Assembly: GCA_036365145.1 (NCBI GenBank)
Contig: JAEOAD010002235.1
Span: 1-64,000, forward strand
Reading direction: 5' to 3'
DNA: 64,000 bases
Source: Orientallactaga sibirica
Taxonomy: Eukaryota > Chordata > Mammalia > Rodentia > Dipodidae
In this document: one piece after another, positions 54,150 to 64,000 of the stretch
How positions within the stretch are numbered: the first letter of the stretch is position 1
Layout of the letters: each line of letters begins with the position of its first letter
Made by a program: the position numbers and the translations under genes
The notes under the pieces: model-generated
Told to the model about the DNA's origin: nothing
The model's database searches: none
What the model saw: the letters and a program-made list of their open reading frames with translations, nothing else

Positions 54150-57100
54150 CTGAGTTTTATTTTTACTCACGTAGAAGTCCAATCATTTGTAGCTAGGATC
54201 CACATATGAGAGAGAACATGTGACGTTTGGCTTTCTGGGCCTGGGTTACCTTACTAAGTATAATCCTTTCCAGATCCATTCATTTTCCAGCAAATTTCAT
54301 AACTTCAGTTTTCTTTACTGCTGAGTAGAACTCCATTGTGTAAATGTGCCACATCTTCATTATCCACTCATCAGTTGAGGGACATCTAGGCTGGTTCCAT
54401 TTACTAGCTATTGGGAATAGAGTGGCAATAAACATGGTTGAGCAAGTATCTCTAAGGTAGTGAAACGAGTCCTTAAGGATAAATGCCTAGGAGTGGTATA
54501 GCTGGGTCATATGGTAGATCTATATTTAGCTGTCTCAGGAACCTCCACACTGATTTCCACAATGGCTGGACCAGATGGCAGTCCCACCAACAGTGTAGAA
54601 GGGTTCCTCTTTTTCCACATCCTCACTAGCATTTATAGTCATTTGTTTTCATGATGGTAGCCAATCTGACATGAGTGAGATGGAATCTCAAGGTAGTTTT
54701 AACCTGCATTTCCCTGATGACAAGGGATGTAGAACATTTTTTTAGATGTTAATATGCCATCTGTATTTCTTTTTCTAAGAACTCTCTATTTAGTTCCATA
54801 GCCCATTTTTTAATTGGGTTGTTTGATTTCTTATTATTTAATTTTTTGAGTTCTTTGTATATCCTAGATATTAACCCTCTGTCAGATGTATAGCTGGCAA
54901 AGATTTTCTCCCATTCTGTAGGTTGCCTCTTTGCTCTATTCACAGTGTACTTAGTTGTACAAAAGCTTTGTAATTTCATGAGGTCCCAGTGGTTGATCTG
55001 TGGTTTTATTTACTGAGCAATTGGGGTTATATTCAGAAAGTCTTTGCCAAGACAAATATGTTGAAGAGTTTTCCCCTATTTTTTCCTCTAGCAGTTTCAG
55101 AGTTTCAGGTCTGATATTAAGGTCTTTGATCCATTTGGACTTGATTCTTGTGCATGGAGAAAGATAAGGATCTATTTTCATCCTTCTACAGATGCATATC
55201 CAGTTTTCCCAGCACCATTTGCTGAAGAGGCTGTCTTTTCTCCAATGAGTATTATTGGCATTTTTGTCAAAGATCAGGGGGCTATAGCTACTCGGACTTA
55301 CATCAGGGTCCTCTATTCTGTTCCATCGATCTATGTGTCTGTTTTTGTGCCAGTACCATGCTGTTTCTGTTATTATGGCTCTGTAATATATGTTAAAATC
55401 AGGTATGGTGATATCACCAGCCTTATTTTTGTTGCTCAAAATTGTTTTAGATATCCGAGGTTTTTTGTGCTTCCAAATGAATTTTTGGATTGTTTTTTTC
55501 TTTTTCTGTGAAGAATGGCATTGGAATTTTGATGGGTATTGCATTAAATGTGTAGATTGCTTTTGGTAGGATTACCATTTTCATAATATTGATTCTTTCC
55601 AATCCAAGAACAGGGGATGTTTTTCCATATTCTACTGTCTTTTGCAATTTCTTGCTTGAGTGTTTTAAAGTTCTCCTTGTAGAGATCCTTCACTTCCTTG
55701 GTTAGGTTTATCCCATGGTACTTTATTTATTTATTTTTTATGTAATTGTGAATGGGAGTGATTCTCTGATTTCATCCTCTGTGTGTTTGTTGTTAGCGTA
55801 TAGGAAGGCTACTGATTTCTGTGTGTTTATTTTGTATCCTGATACATGGCTTTAGGTGTTTATGAGCTCTAACAGTCTGCTGGTAGAGTCTTCAGGGTCA
55901 TTTATGTATAGAATCATATCATCTGCAAATAATGATAACTTGATTTCTTCCTCTCCAATCTGTATCCCTTTTATGTGTGTCTCTTGCCTTATTGCTATGG
56001 CTAAGACTTCCAGTACTATATTAAATAAAAGTGGGGACAGTGGACACCCTTATCTTGTGCCCGATCTCAGTGGAAAAGCTTCAAGTTTTTGTCAATTTGG
56101 TATTATGTTGGTTGAGGGTTTGTCATAAATAGCCTTTATTGTGTTGAGATATGCTCCTTCTATTCCCAGTCTCTGTAGGACTTTTATCATGAAGGGTTGT
56201 TGGATTTTGTCAAATGCCTTTTCTGCATCTAATGAGATGATCATGTGATTTTTGTCTTTCAGTCCATTTATATAATGTATTGCATTTATCGATTTATGTG
56301 TGTTGAACCATTCCTGCATCTCTGGGATAAAGCCTACTTGGTTGGGGTGAATGATCTTTCTACTATATTCTTGTATTCTGTTTGCCAATATCTTGTTTAG
56401 AATTTTTGCATCTATGTTCATGAGGGAGATTGATCTGTAATTTTTTTTTTTGTTCTTTCTTTGTCTGATTTTGGGATCAGGGTGATGCTGGCTTCATAGA
56501 AGAAGTTTGGTAGGGTTCCTTTCTCTTCTATTTTATGGAAAATTTTAAGAAGCATTGGTGTTAGTTCTTCCATGAATGTCCAGTGAAATTTAGCAGTGAA
56601 TCCATCTGGGCCTGGACTTTTTTTAGTTGGGAGATTTTTTTATAACTGCTTGCTTGGATCTCCATACTTGTTATAGGTCTATTTAAGTGGTTAATCTCAT
56701 GTTGATTTAATTTAGGTAGGTCATATAAATCAAGGAAATCATCCATTTGTTTCAGATTTTCAAGCTTAAGTGGAGTATATGTTCTTTTAGTATGTCCCTA
56801 TAATTTTTTTAATTTTTCTGGTATCTGTTGTAATGGTGCCTTTTTCATCTCTGATTTTATTAATTTGTGTCTGTTCTCTCTTTCTTTTGGTCAGATTTGC
56901 TATGGGTTTATCAATCTTGTTTATCCTTTCAAAGAACCAACTCTTTGTTTCATTGAGTCTTTGGATTTTTTTTTGTTGTTGTTGTTGTTTCTATTTCATT
57001 AATTTCTTCCCCAACCTTTATTATTTCTTCCCTTCTAGTGATTTTTGGTTTGCCTTGTTCTTCTTTTTCCAAGGCCTTAAGGTGCAGCACTAGGTTGTTT

Positions 57101-58030
57101 ACCTGCAACCTTTCTTATTTCTTCACATAGCACTTAAAGCTATAAATTTCCCTCTTAGGACTTCCTTAATTGTGTCCCAAAGGATTTGTTATGTTGTGTT
57201 CTCATTATCATTTGACTCAATGAATTTTTTTATTTCCTTCTTGATTTCTTCATTGACCCATTCATCATTTAGTATTGTATTATTTAGTTTCCATGATTTT
57301 GTGTATGCTCTATAGCTTTTCTTGTTATTGATTTGTAGTTTGATCCCATTGTGATCTGGTATGGTACAAGAAATTATTTCAATTTTCCTATATTTGTTAA
57401 GATTTGCTTTGTATCCTAATATATGGTCTATTTTAGAGAATGTTCCATGTGCTGCTGAAAAGAATGTGTATTCTGTAGCATTTGGATGAAATGTCCTGTA
57501 TATATCTGTTAGGTCCATTTGTTCTATGACCTCATTTAATCCAGAAGCATCTCTGTTTATTTTTTTTTCAGGTATGACCTGTCAATTGGTGAGAGTGGGG
57601 TGTTGAAGTCACCCACTACAAGTGTGTTTGGTGTTATCTGTGACTTTAGCGTTTGATGAAATTAGGAGCCCCCATGTTAGGTGCATATATGTTTAGGATT
57701 GTAATGTCCTCCTGTTGGAGCATTCCTTTAATCAATATAAAGTTACCTTCCTTATCTTTTCTAATTAATGTTGGTCTGAAGTCTACCCTGTCAGATATTA
57801 GGATAGCAACCCCTGCTTGTTTTCTAATCCCATTTTTTTGAAACACCATTTTCCAATCTTTCACCCTAAGATAATGTCCACCCTTTGTAGAAAGGTGAGT
57901 TTCTTGGAGGCAACAAATTGAAGGATCCTGCTTTTTAACCCAGTCTGCAAACCAATGTCTTTTGGTTTCTGGCATTCACGCCAATGATATTAAGAGTTAT
58001 TATTAAAAGGTGTGTATTTATTTTTGCCAT
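54150..58030 (-). pseudogene. ORF2: LINE-1 ORF2 (endonuclease-reverse transcriptase), broken
   Basis: ORF2p nicks target DNA and reverse transcribes the LINE-1 RNA. The start is at 58030 ('MAKINTHLLIITLNI'). The endonuclease follows in shifted frames, including 'CLQETHLS' with the catalytic Glu (57646-57975) and 'SAAHGTFSKIDHILG' (57189-57518). RT shows '[12 protein letters not shown]' (about 56220) and 'FADD' at 55918-55929, the catalytic aspartates of the palm. The C-terminal part (54749-55544) has '[10 protein letters not shown]' and '[16 protein letters not shown]'. At least five frame breaks are present. Confidence 0.9.
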
Positions 58031-58039
58031 TTTTCTTGG

Positions 58040-58277
58040 GTTTTTTTTTTTTTTTGAGAGAGACAGAGAGAGAAGGAGAGGAAGACAGAGATGGGTGCGC
58101 CAGCAGTCTCTCAGCTGCTGCAAATGAAATCCAGATGTGTGCACCCGCTTGTGGTCAAGTTCAGCATTGCACCTTTGCATCACCTTGCATCTGGCTAAAT
58201 GTGGGACCTGGAGATTGGAACCAGCATTCTTAGGCTTAGGAGGCAGGCACCTTAACTGCTAAGCCATCTCTCCAGCT
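58040..58277 (-). mobile_element. DIP-like SINE at the ORF1/ORF2 junction of LINE-1
   Basis: T run and GAGA tract at left, 'taagccatctctccagctc' at right. 'atttttctt' on both sides is probably the target duplication. It lies directly upstream of the ORF2 start. Confidence 0.9.
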
Positions 58278-58308
58278 CAATTTTTCTTATTTTGTAGTTC
58301 TTCTGGTT

Positions 58309-59412
58309 TTACCTTTGCTCTCTTGTATTAACTACTATTGGAGTATGGTTTGTTTTTTCCAGGTTCCTTATATGTGTACTTTTCTTTTCTTCAGCATGGA
58401 GGATCCTTTCAAGTATTTTCTGTAGACCTGGTTTTGTCTTCAAATATTCCTTTAGCCTGTTTTTGTTGTGGGATGTCCTTGTTTCTCCATCTATTTGAAT
58501 GGATAGCTTTGCAGGATAAAGTAACCTTGGTTGACAGTTGTTATCTTTCAGAACATGGCATACATCACTCCAAGCCCTTTTGGCTTTTAAAGTTTGTGTT
58601 GAGTAATCTGCTCTGACTCTGATGGGCTTGCCTTTGTAGGTGACTTGCTTTTTCTCTCTAGCTGCTTTCAATCTATTTTCTTTGGTTTGTATGTTTGGTA
58701 GTTTAATTATAATATGGTGAGGAGAGGTTCTTTCCAGGTTTTGTCTGTTTAGTGTTCTAAAGGTTTCTTGCATCTGCATTGACATCTCTTTCCCAATTTG
58801 GGGGAAGTTTTCTTGTATGATTTTGTGAAAACACCTGCTATGCCTTTGGAGTAAAATTCTTCTCCTTCTACTATACCCTGAATTCTTATGTTTGATCTTT
58901 TTATAGTGTCCCAAATATCTTGAAATTCCCATTCATACCTTCCTGTTAGTTTGTTTTTCTCTTTGTTGGACTGTATTAGAATGGCCTGGTCTTCTAGTTT
59001 AGATATTCTGTCCTCTCCTTCATCCATTCTACTAGAGAGATTTTCTACAGAGTTTTTTATTTCACTGACTGTGTTCTTTATTATTTCTATTTCCTTATTT
59101 ATGTCTAGTATTGACCACCTTATTTCATTAAAGTGGTTTCCTGTGTGTTCTTTGAATCCTTTGATTTCATCTTTGAGGTCTTCAAACCCTTTGATTTACT
59201 CTTTGAGTTCTTTGAACATATTTATAATCATTCTTTTGAAATCTTTCTCAGGTATTTCCTTTAATTCAGTCTCACTGAAGGTCATTTCTGATGCATTAAT
59301 ACTTTTTGGTGGATTTATATTTCTTTACTTTTTGTGTTTCTTGTATTATAATGTACAGATTTTTGCATCTTGGATTAATTTAATGCTTGGGTTTTCTAAT
59401 TATCTGCAGTAA
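58309..59412 (-). pseudogene. ORF1: LINE-1 ORF1 (RNA-binding protein), broken
   Basis: ORF1p coats LINE-1 RNA as a trimer. The frame 58749-59027 includes coiled-coil end and RRM start ('SNIRIQGIVEGEE'). The frame 58309-58932 holds the rest of the RRM and the C-terminal domain ('IRVRADYSTQTLKAKRAW'). A shift separates them, and the N-terminal part upstream of 59027 is only partly readable. Confidence 0.85.
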
Positions 59413-59689
59413 TATTAGATTTATCAATCAATCTGATGTTATATATCTGCAGAGTAGGAGCTTAAGGTACTAGGTGTGGCTCTCAAGACTCTCAGAGTAA
59501 CCATGAAAATGACCCTAGGTATTGGGTTTGCCTGCTATGACAGTATTCAAGTAGGCTGAATGGAACAGAATACAACCAAGTTCTAAAAACTTAACTAAAC
59601 AATGTACCCATTCAATGAAAATCAGCACAGAGTATTTGCAAAAGTAGGTATTATGACAAACAGATCCTCTAACAAAGTCACAGTCCCTA

Positions 59690-59800
59690 AGGATGTGCGT
59701 TGCCCCACACCTTTAATCCTGTGAACTGGGAGGCTAAGATTGCTGGTCCGTAGAGGGTTCCAAGGTCAGCTTGTGACCAAGTAAGACCCTTCCCCAATGA
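59690..59800 (+). mobile_element. B1-like fragment in LINE-1 5' UTR
   Basis: 'cacctttaatcctgtgaactg' and 'ccaaggtcagcttgtgacc' suggest a diverged B1. Confidence 0.5.
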
Positions 59801-59884
59801 ATGACAGAAGAGTAAGCAAAGGCATTATAAACCAGGAAGCAACAAATGAGCATCCCAAAATATAGCTTATTTATGAATGTCAGA

Positions 59885-60069
59885 TCTGGGGCTGGAGAAA
59901 TGGCTTAGTGGTCAAGGTGTTTGCCTGCAAAGCCAAAGGATCCCAGTTCAATTCTCCAGGACCCACATAAGCAAGATGCACAAGGGGGCACATGTATCTG
60001 GTGTTTGTTTCCAGTGGCTGGAGGCCCTGGCATGCTCATTCTCTCCCTATCTCTTTCTCTGCCTCTTTC

Positions 60070-60117
<48 letters not shown>

Positions 60118-60120
60118 AAT
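59885..60120 (+). mobile_element. DIP-like SINE in LINE-1 5' UTR
   Basis: 'ggggctggagaaatggcttag' head and (AAAT)n tail. 'aatgtcagatctg' lies before it (59876) and after it (60135), a clear target duplication. Confidence 0.95.
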
Positions 60121-60825
60121 ATATTTAAAAAAAGAATGTCAGATCTGACCATCCATCAGATTTAACATATAATTTACCCTGACATGGAAGGTTCTATTAG
60201 CCCTTCTGATGTAAGCCTATACACCAGGATTATTTGGTGGGTACTGACCTGGTGTAATCCCAGTTACCTTTGGGGACAGCTTTGATCTCAGCTATGCTGC
60301 ACTGCCACTTGGGTCCTTCTTTGCTGTGTTGTGGGCTCAGGAAGGCTGGCTGTATCTGTGGGTCACTTCTCTGATCGTGCTGGGTGCTGCATAGGTGATC
60401 TCCCTTCTCCAGGTCTCTGGTGCTTGGTGGCGCTTGTGCTGGTGGTGGGGGAGGGGAGGCTGTGGATGGTGGCTGAAGTCCACCTGCTGGTCCATGTAAT
60501 CCTCTTCCTCACAAGCCGCTCCATTGGTCTCTGCCATCCTCCTTCCATGTTTCTTGAGTTTGTGAGGAGGCCGGTGTGAGTGAAAAATCCCCTCACCTGG
60601 CTTTAAAATCCTGTGGCTCAGGCAGAGCCTGGCCACTGCAGCTGCGTGGAACTCACCGCCGCTGCTGGAGCCACTTCTCCCCACTTCTGTGGGCTCTGGA
60701 TCTCTCCTACTTCTCTGCTACAGTTGATAATCTACTATACACCTCACTTTTTAGTAGAAGAGTGTATTTTGCTGTTTTTTCTTTTTTTCTTTTTTCCCCC
60801 TAGCCTGTTTTTGTGTGGTTCCTAT

Positions 60826-60836
60826 GCCGCCATCTT
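60826..60836 (-). promoter_or_regulatory. YY1-type site at the LINE-1 5' end
   Basis: AAGATGGCGGC on the minus strand, within 20 bases of the inferred 5' end. YY1 sites at this place set the start of transcription in primate LINE-1. Confidence 0.7.
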
Positions 60837-60849
60837 TACCGGAAGTCTA

Positions 60850-61320
60850 TTTTCACTTTTAGAGGTGTGTTTTTGTCTTCATACTTTTTGTGATCTGCTT
60901 TCTTTAGATTCTTTCTCAATCTACAACTTGTTGACTTTTCCTTTAGCCTGTATTCACAGTGTTTCTCATCTGTTTGTTTGCTGAAATGACATTTTATTTT
61001 TGTACCTATATTGCTATTCTGGAGAAAAATATAGCTGAATAGTTATGAAATCTTCAATGACTTGGTTCACCATAGCCTTATATGTGTTGATGATTCTGTG
61101 CGGTTTTATTCACTTATATGTAATTAAAATTCTGTAATGACTTCTAATATTTTAATTGCTCTTAAATGTACTCTCATACTTTGATCAAGAAAATATTTCT
61201 GGGATTACGAGGTTACAGGAGAAAGGAGATAATTGAACATTACAAGAGATATATCAGTGTTATGATCCAAGAGTCACTGTACATTGTATAATGGACAAAT
61301 GATATGCTCAAAAATGATTT
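60850..61320. other. Unassigned AT-rich sequence
   Basis: Nothing recognised after the LINE-1 5' end. Confidence 0.5.
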
Positions 61321-61323
61321 TGA

Positions 61324-61475
61324 GGATTGGAGAGATGGCTCAGCAGTTAAGGGTTCTTGCCTGCCAATCCTAATGACTGGGTTCGCTTCTCCAATCCTCA
61401 CGTAAAGCTAGATGCACAAAGTGGCACATGCATCTGGAGTTCGTTTGCAGTGGCTGGAGTCCATGCCACATCCAT

Positions 61476-61517
<42 letters not shown>

Positions 61518-61520
61518 TAT
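61324..61520 (+). mobile_element. DIP-like SINE
   Basis: 'gattggagagatggctcagc' head and a (CT)n tail. Confidence 0.92.
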
Positions 61521-61537
61521 GTAAATAAAATATTTTG

Positions 61538-61770
61538 GGCTGGAGAGATGGCTTTGTAGTTAAGGCGCTTGCTTCTGAAGCCTAAGGTCCTATGTTTGAC
61601 TCTTCAAATCCCATGTAAGCCAGTCACACAAAGGTGAGGATAGCACAAGGTAGCACATGCCTACTAGGTGGTGCAAGCATCTAGAGTTAGGTTGGAATGG
61701 CTGCGGCCCTAGCATGCCAATTCTCTTTCTTTCTCCCTCTGTCTCTCTCTAAAATTATATATATATATTG
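61538..61770 (+). mobile_element. DIP-like SINE (long-body variant)
   Basis: 'gggctggagagatggctttg' head and the 'gcacaaggtagcacatgcc' insert of the longer subfamily; AT dinucleotide end. Confidence 0.9.
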
Positions 61771-61779
61771 ATTTGGGGC

Positions 61780-62220
61780 TTGAGCAACCAGATGAAGATT
61801 TACAGAAATGGGGAAAACTATGAGGTGACTGATTAGCAATGACAGAAGCAAACATTTCTATTTTGGCTATATTAAATTTGAAGTATTTATTAGTTGTGTG
61901 GTTACAGCAAAGAAATAAATTCTTGAATGAGAGAAGTTACCTGGTAAAGCCTTTCCAAGACACCCTATTCCTTATCTATTAAGTTTATTAGCTGGCTACA
62001 AATAGAACCCTTCATCACTTATACCATAGCCCTTATTAAATCTATACTGTAATCACTTGTTTTTTAGTCCATTTCCACTCCTGAACTGTGACCATTTTGT
62101 GGAACAGAAACTATGCTCACATTTTCTTTTCCTAGCTTCCTTCCTAGCACAGTGCTGAAAGCTACTAGTATTGCTCAATGAATGTATATGATTAGATAGT
62201 CAAGTATATATTTTTCTTTT
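61780..62220. other. Unassigned AT-rich sequence
   Basis: No repeat or gene recognised. Confidence 0.5.
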
Positions 62221-62221
62221 T

Positions 62222-62459
62222 GAAAATATTTATTTATTTACTTATTTATTTAAGAGACAGATAAAGAGGCAGAGAGAGAGATAGAGAGAAAAAAAAGATG
62301 GATAGAGAACTGTGCACCAGGGCCTCTAGCCACTGCAATGAACTCCAGATACATGCACCACCTTGTGCATCTGGATGTACGTGGGTACTGGGGAATAAAA
62401 CCTGAGTACTTTGGCTTTACCGGCAAATGCCTTAACCACTTAGCAATCTCTCCAGCCCC
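62222..62459 (-). mobile_element. DIP-like SINE
   Basis: (ATTT)n left edge, GAGA tract, 'agcaatctctccagcccc' right edge. Confidence 0.92.
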
Positions 62460-62619
62460 AATTATGTAATTTTCCAAAGCTCCAATTTTTTAAAACTCTT
62501 CCAAGTTCAGCATATGTGCTGCCAAGAATCATGTATTTAATTCAAGATATATTTGTGTTTCAGGCAACATTAAATTGCCTGCTCTGAATACTGTCATCAA
62601 TGTACTTTGTTCCAGACTA

Positions 62620-62833
62620 GGGATAGAGCTCAATTGGTAGATTGCTTGCCTAGCATGCAAAAGGCCCTGGAGCCCTGGGTATGATCTTTAACAACATATA
62701 AACTGGTTTGGTGGCACACACATGTAATCCCAGTACTTGGAAAGTAGATGCAAGAGGATCAGGAGTTCATGGCCACCCTAACATATATTATTGAGTTGAA
62801 GAATAGGCTACAGAGTAAGATCTTATCTCAAAA
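62620..62833 (+). mobile_element. ID + B1 composite SINE (B4-like)
   Basis: The ID head 'agggatagagctcaattggt' runs into a B1-like part ('tggcacacacatgtaatccc') and an A-rich end. Confidence 0.75.
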
Positions 62834-62844
62834 AATACGTACAT

Positions 62845-63085
62845 GGGCTGGAGAGATGGCTTAGTGGTTAAGGCACTGCCTGCCAAGCCTAAGAACACCC
62901 GTTTGATTCTCCAGGTCCCATGTTTAGCCAGACGCAAAATGTGACACAAGGGCACAATGCTGCACTTGCCCACAAGGGGGTGCATGCATCTGTAGTTCGT
63001 TCACAGTGTCTGAAATGTCTTTTGCGCGCCCATTCTCCCTCTCTCTCTGTCTCTTCCTCTCTCTTTTTCTCTTTCTCTCAAAAAC
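62845..63085 (+). mobile_element. DIP-like SINE
   Basis: 'gggctggagagatggcttag' head, 'cacaagggggtgcatgcatc' body and long CT tail. Confidence 0.92.
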
Positions 63086-63089
63086 AATA

Positions 63090-63404
63090 CATACATATCT
63101 GTGTCTATCTATCATCCACATTTGGCTCATATCAGGTATGAATTCATGCCTGAATATTATTTTTATCAAATCAAATATGTAATATATCTTCAAACATCAA
63201 TTTCATATGTAATATTTTAAACTGTCTTTTCCAACATATTTTAGTATTGGCTTTCATACATACATGCAGGAATTATTATTTATAAAATTAAATTTGGTCT
63301 TAATAGATTCAGCACACAACTCCAGAAGGGGGGATAATTCTGAATGCTTCATATGTATTTAAAAGTTTTGACTTGTATATATGCTTACTGAAAAGCTTGA
63401 CTGA
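63090..63404. other. Unassigned AT-rich sequence
   Basis: Nothing recognised between the SINE and the LTR-like block. Confidence 0.5.
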
Positions 63405-63847
63405 TGCAAGGAACCAGATCAGACCAGAATAGCAAAGTTAGTCCAGGTTTAGTGGCACAACTCTTGGGCGAGATTTCACTGGTCTTGAGACACGAGGCCG
63501 GATAAGTCACGCCTGGAACCTAAGATGGAGATCCTTTAAAGGCTTGGGTGGGGGAAGATGATGTGTTAGTTAGGAGCCAGGGGAAGGCTTGGGCAGGGGA
63601 AGATAACGTGTTAGTTAGCAGTCAGGGGAAAGCTTGGGAATGTAACTGGTTCAAGGACAGGACGGTGCAGGGGCCTCCTTAAGAGATCAAAGCTGGGGTA
63701 TGGGACTGGCTATTGCCCGGCTGGGAGTCTTGAGACTGTTGGCTCAAGTCCCACTTAAGAATGTGGGGAACATGGCCATTGGCAGGTGTGATTGCCATGT
63801 TTGTCCTTCGTTATGAGCATGGTCCAATCTAACATTTACCTCTAACA
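63405..63847 (-). mobile_element. Probable solo LTR with 45-bp tandem repeat
   Basis: On the minus strand the block runs TGTTAGAGG ... 'ttccttgca', i.e. TG..CA, over 443 bp, and is richer in GC and CpG than its flanks. A 45-base unit is repeated in tandem (63541-63585 and 63586-63630) in what would be U3. I see no AATAAA and no clear target duplication, so the LTR reading is inferred from ends and composition. Confidence 0.45.
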
Positions 63848-64000
63848 GTCAAAGGCAGACATCAGGAACAGAACAGACATGTCAAAGTTGGCCTTCAAAT
63901 CATTATCAGTATTTTGAACCAGAAATTTAAATATGTTTACTGGATATCATAGTTTTTTTTTTTTTTCCCAAAAGACTTTCTGTACTAACATCTCTGAAAA

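Larger units (their letters stand above)
53510..60845 (-). mobile_element. Near-complete LINE-1 with 5' UTR, ORF1, ORF2 and part of the 3' UTR
   Basis: Read on the minus strand, a YY1-type site and GC-rich 5' UTR (about 59415-60845) lead to ORF1 (about 58309-59412), ORF2 (about 54150-58030) and the start of a 3' UTR that can be followed to about 53510. The final part of the UTR present at 5285-6262 and any poly-A are not seen, so the 3' end appears cut. Total length is about 7.3 kb including three SINE insertions. Frameshifts and stops in both ORFs make it immobile. Confidence 0.9.
59415..60845 (-). promoter_or_regulatory. LINE-1 5' UTR / internal promoter region
   Basis: GC content and CpG rise towards 60330-60845. 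A 115-codon minus frame (60337-60684) lies inside it and is not a known LINE-1 protein. Two SINE-type inserts, B1-like at about 59690-59800 and DIP-like at 59885-60120, separate it from ORF1. Confidence 0.65.

Noticed and set aside
54749..58932. Series of minus-strand frames as independent genes
   Set aside because: They are consecutive pieces of LINE-1 ORF2 and ORF1 separated by frameshifts.
60337..60684. 115-codon minus frame as an extra LINE-1 protein
   Set aside because: It lies antisense-side of no known ORF, within the GC-rich 5' UTR, and resembles no LINE-1 protein I know.
1..64000. CRISPR arrays, operons, phage genes, ribosome binding sites
   Set aside because: The sequence is mammalian nuclear DNA; direct repeats found are TSDs, microsatellites or LTRs, and no prokaryotic gene structure is present.

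Overview
This is a repeat-dense stretch of a mammalian nuclear genome, and the repeats point to a rodent. Dozens of tRNA-headed SINEs (head 'ggggctggagagatggc', tail CT-rich then AAATA repeats) sit with B1-type SINEs ('gccgggcgtggtggcgcac'), ID-like elements, Lx-like LINE-1 3' ends and ORR1-like MaLR LTRs. The tRNA-headed family looks like the DIP-type SINE of jerboas and their relatives (Dipodoidea), so a jerboa is my best guess. That is recognition, not a database result. I found no intact cellular protein gene. The window reads as intergenic or deep-intronic DNA with one processed pseudogene, one promoter-like CpG patch and several unexplained single-copy stretches.

Layout. 0-7.2 kb: two old plus-strand LINE-1 copies cut by later SINEs, LTRs and a short minus-strand LINE-1 tail, several with visible target-site duplications (TSDs). 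8.4-10.4 kb: a complete MaLR retrotransposon on the minus strand with a Leu-tRNA primer site. 10.7-11.9 kb: a SINE cluster. 12.4-12.6 kb: a promoter-like patch (ETS, CRE-like, E-box). 13.3-15.3 kb: a second complete MaLR, plus strand. 18.0-18.3 kb: a processed pseudogene matching the C-terminus of KNOP1 (minus). 20.4-21.7 kb: an inverted repeat pair around a GAT-type simple repeat.

22.09-25.56 kb: provirus 1, flanked by the 6-bp TSD 'atacca'. It keeps a short matrix-like gag start, an integrase whose core is present twice in frame, and a gammaretrovirus-type Env membrane tail. A solo MaLR LTR lies inside it. 29.4-30.6 kb: a SINE split by about 0.9 kb containing the 5' end of 28S rRNA and adjacent ITS2. 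32.4-35.0 kb: an old LINE-1 (minus). 37.88-43.46 kb: provirus 2, a gammaretrovirus-like element with two 490-bp LTRs, a tRNA-Pro primer site, broken gag and protease, a pol reduced to the start of RT, and an interrupted env.

44-53 kb: SINEs, two MIRs and unassigned sequence. 53.5-60.85 kb: a LINE-1 on the minus strand with ORF1, ORF2, a GC-rich 5' UTR and a YY1-type site at its 5' end, inactivated by frameshifts, stops and SINEs. The last 3 kb hold more SINEs and a likely solo LTR with a 45-bp tandem repeat. The sequence is best read as a stack of nested insertions: TSDs order the events at many sites. The most unusual items are the duplicated, divergent integrase core, the rDNA insertion and the CpG promoter-like patch.
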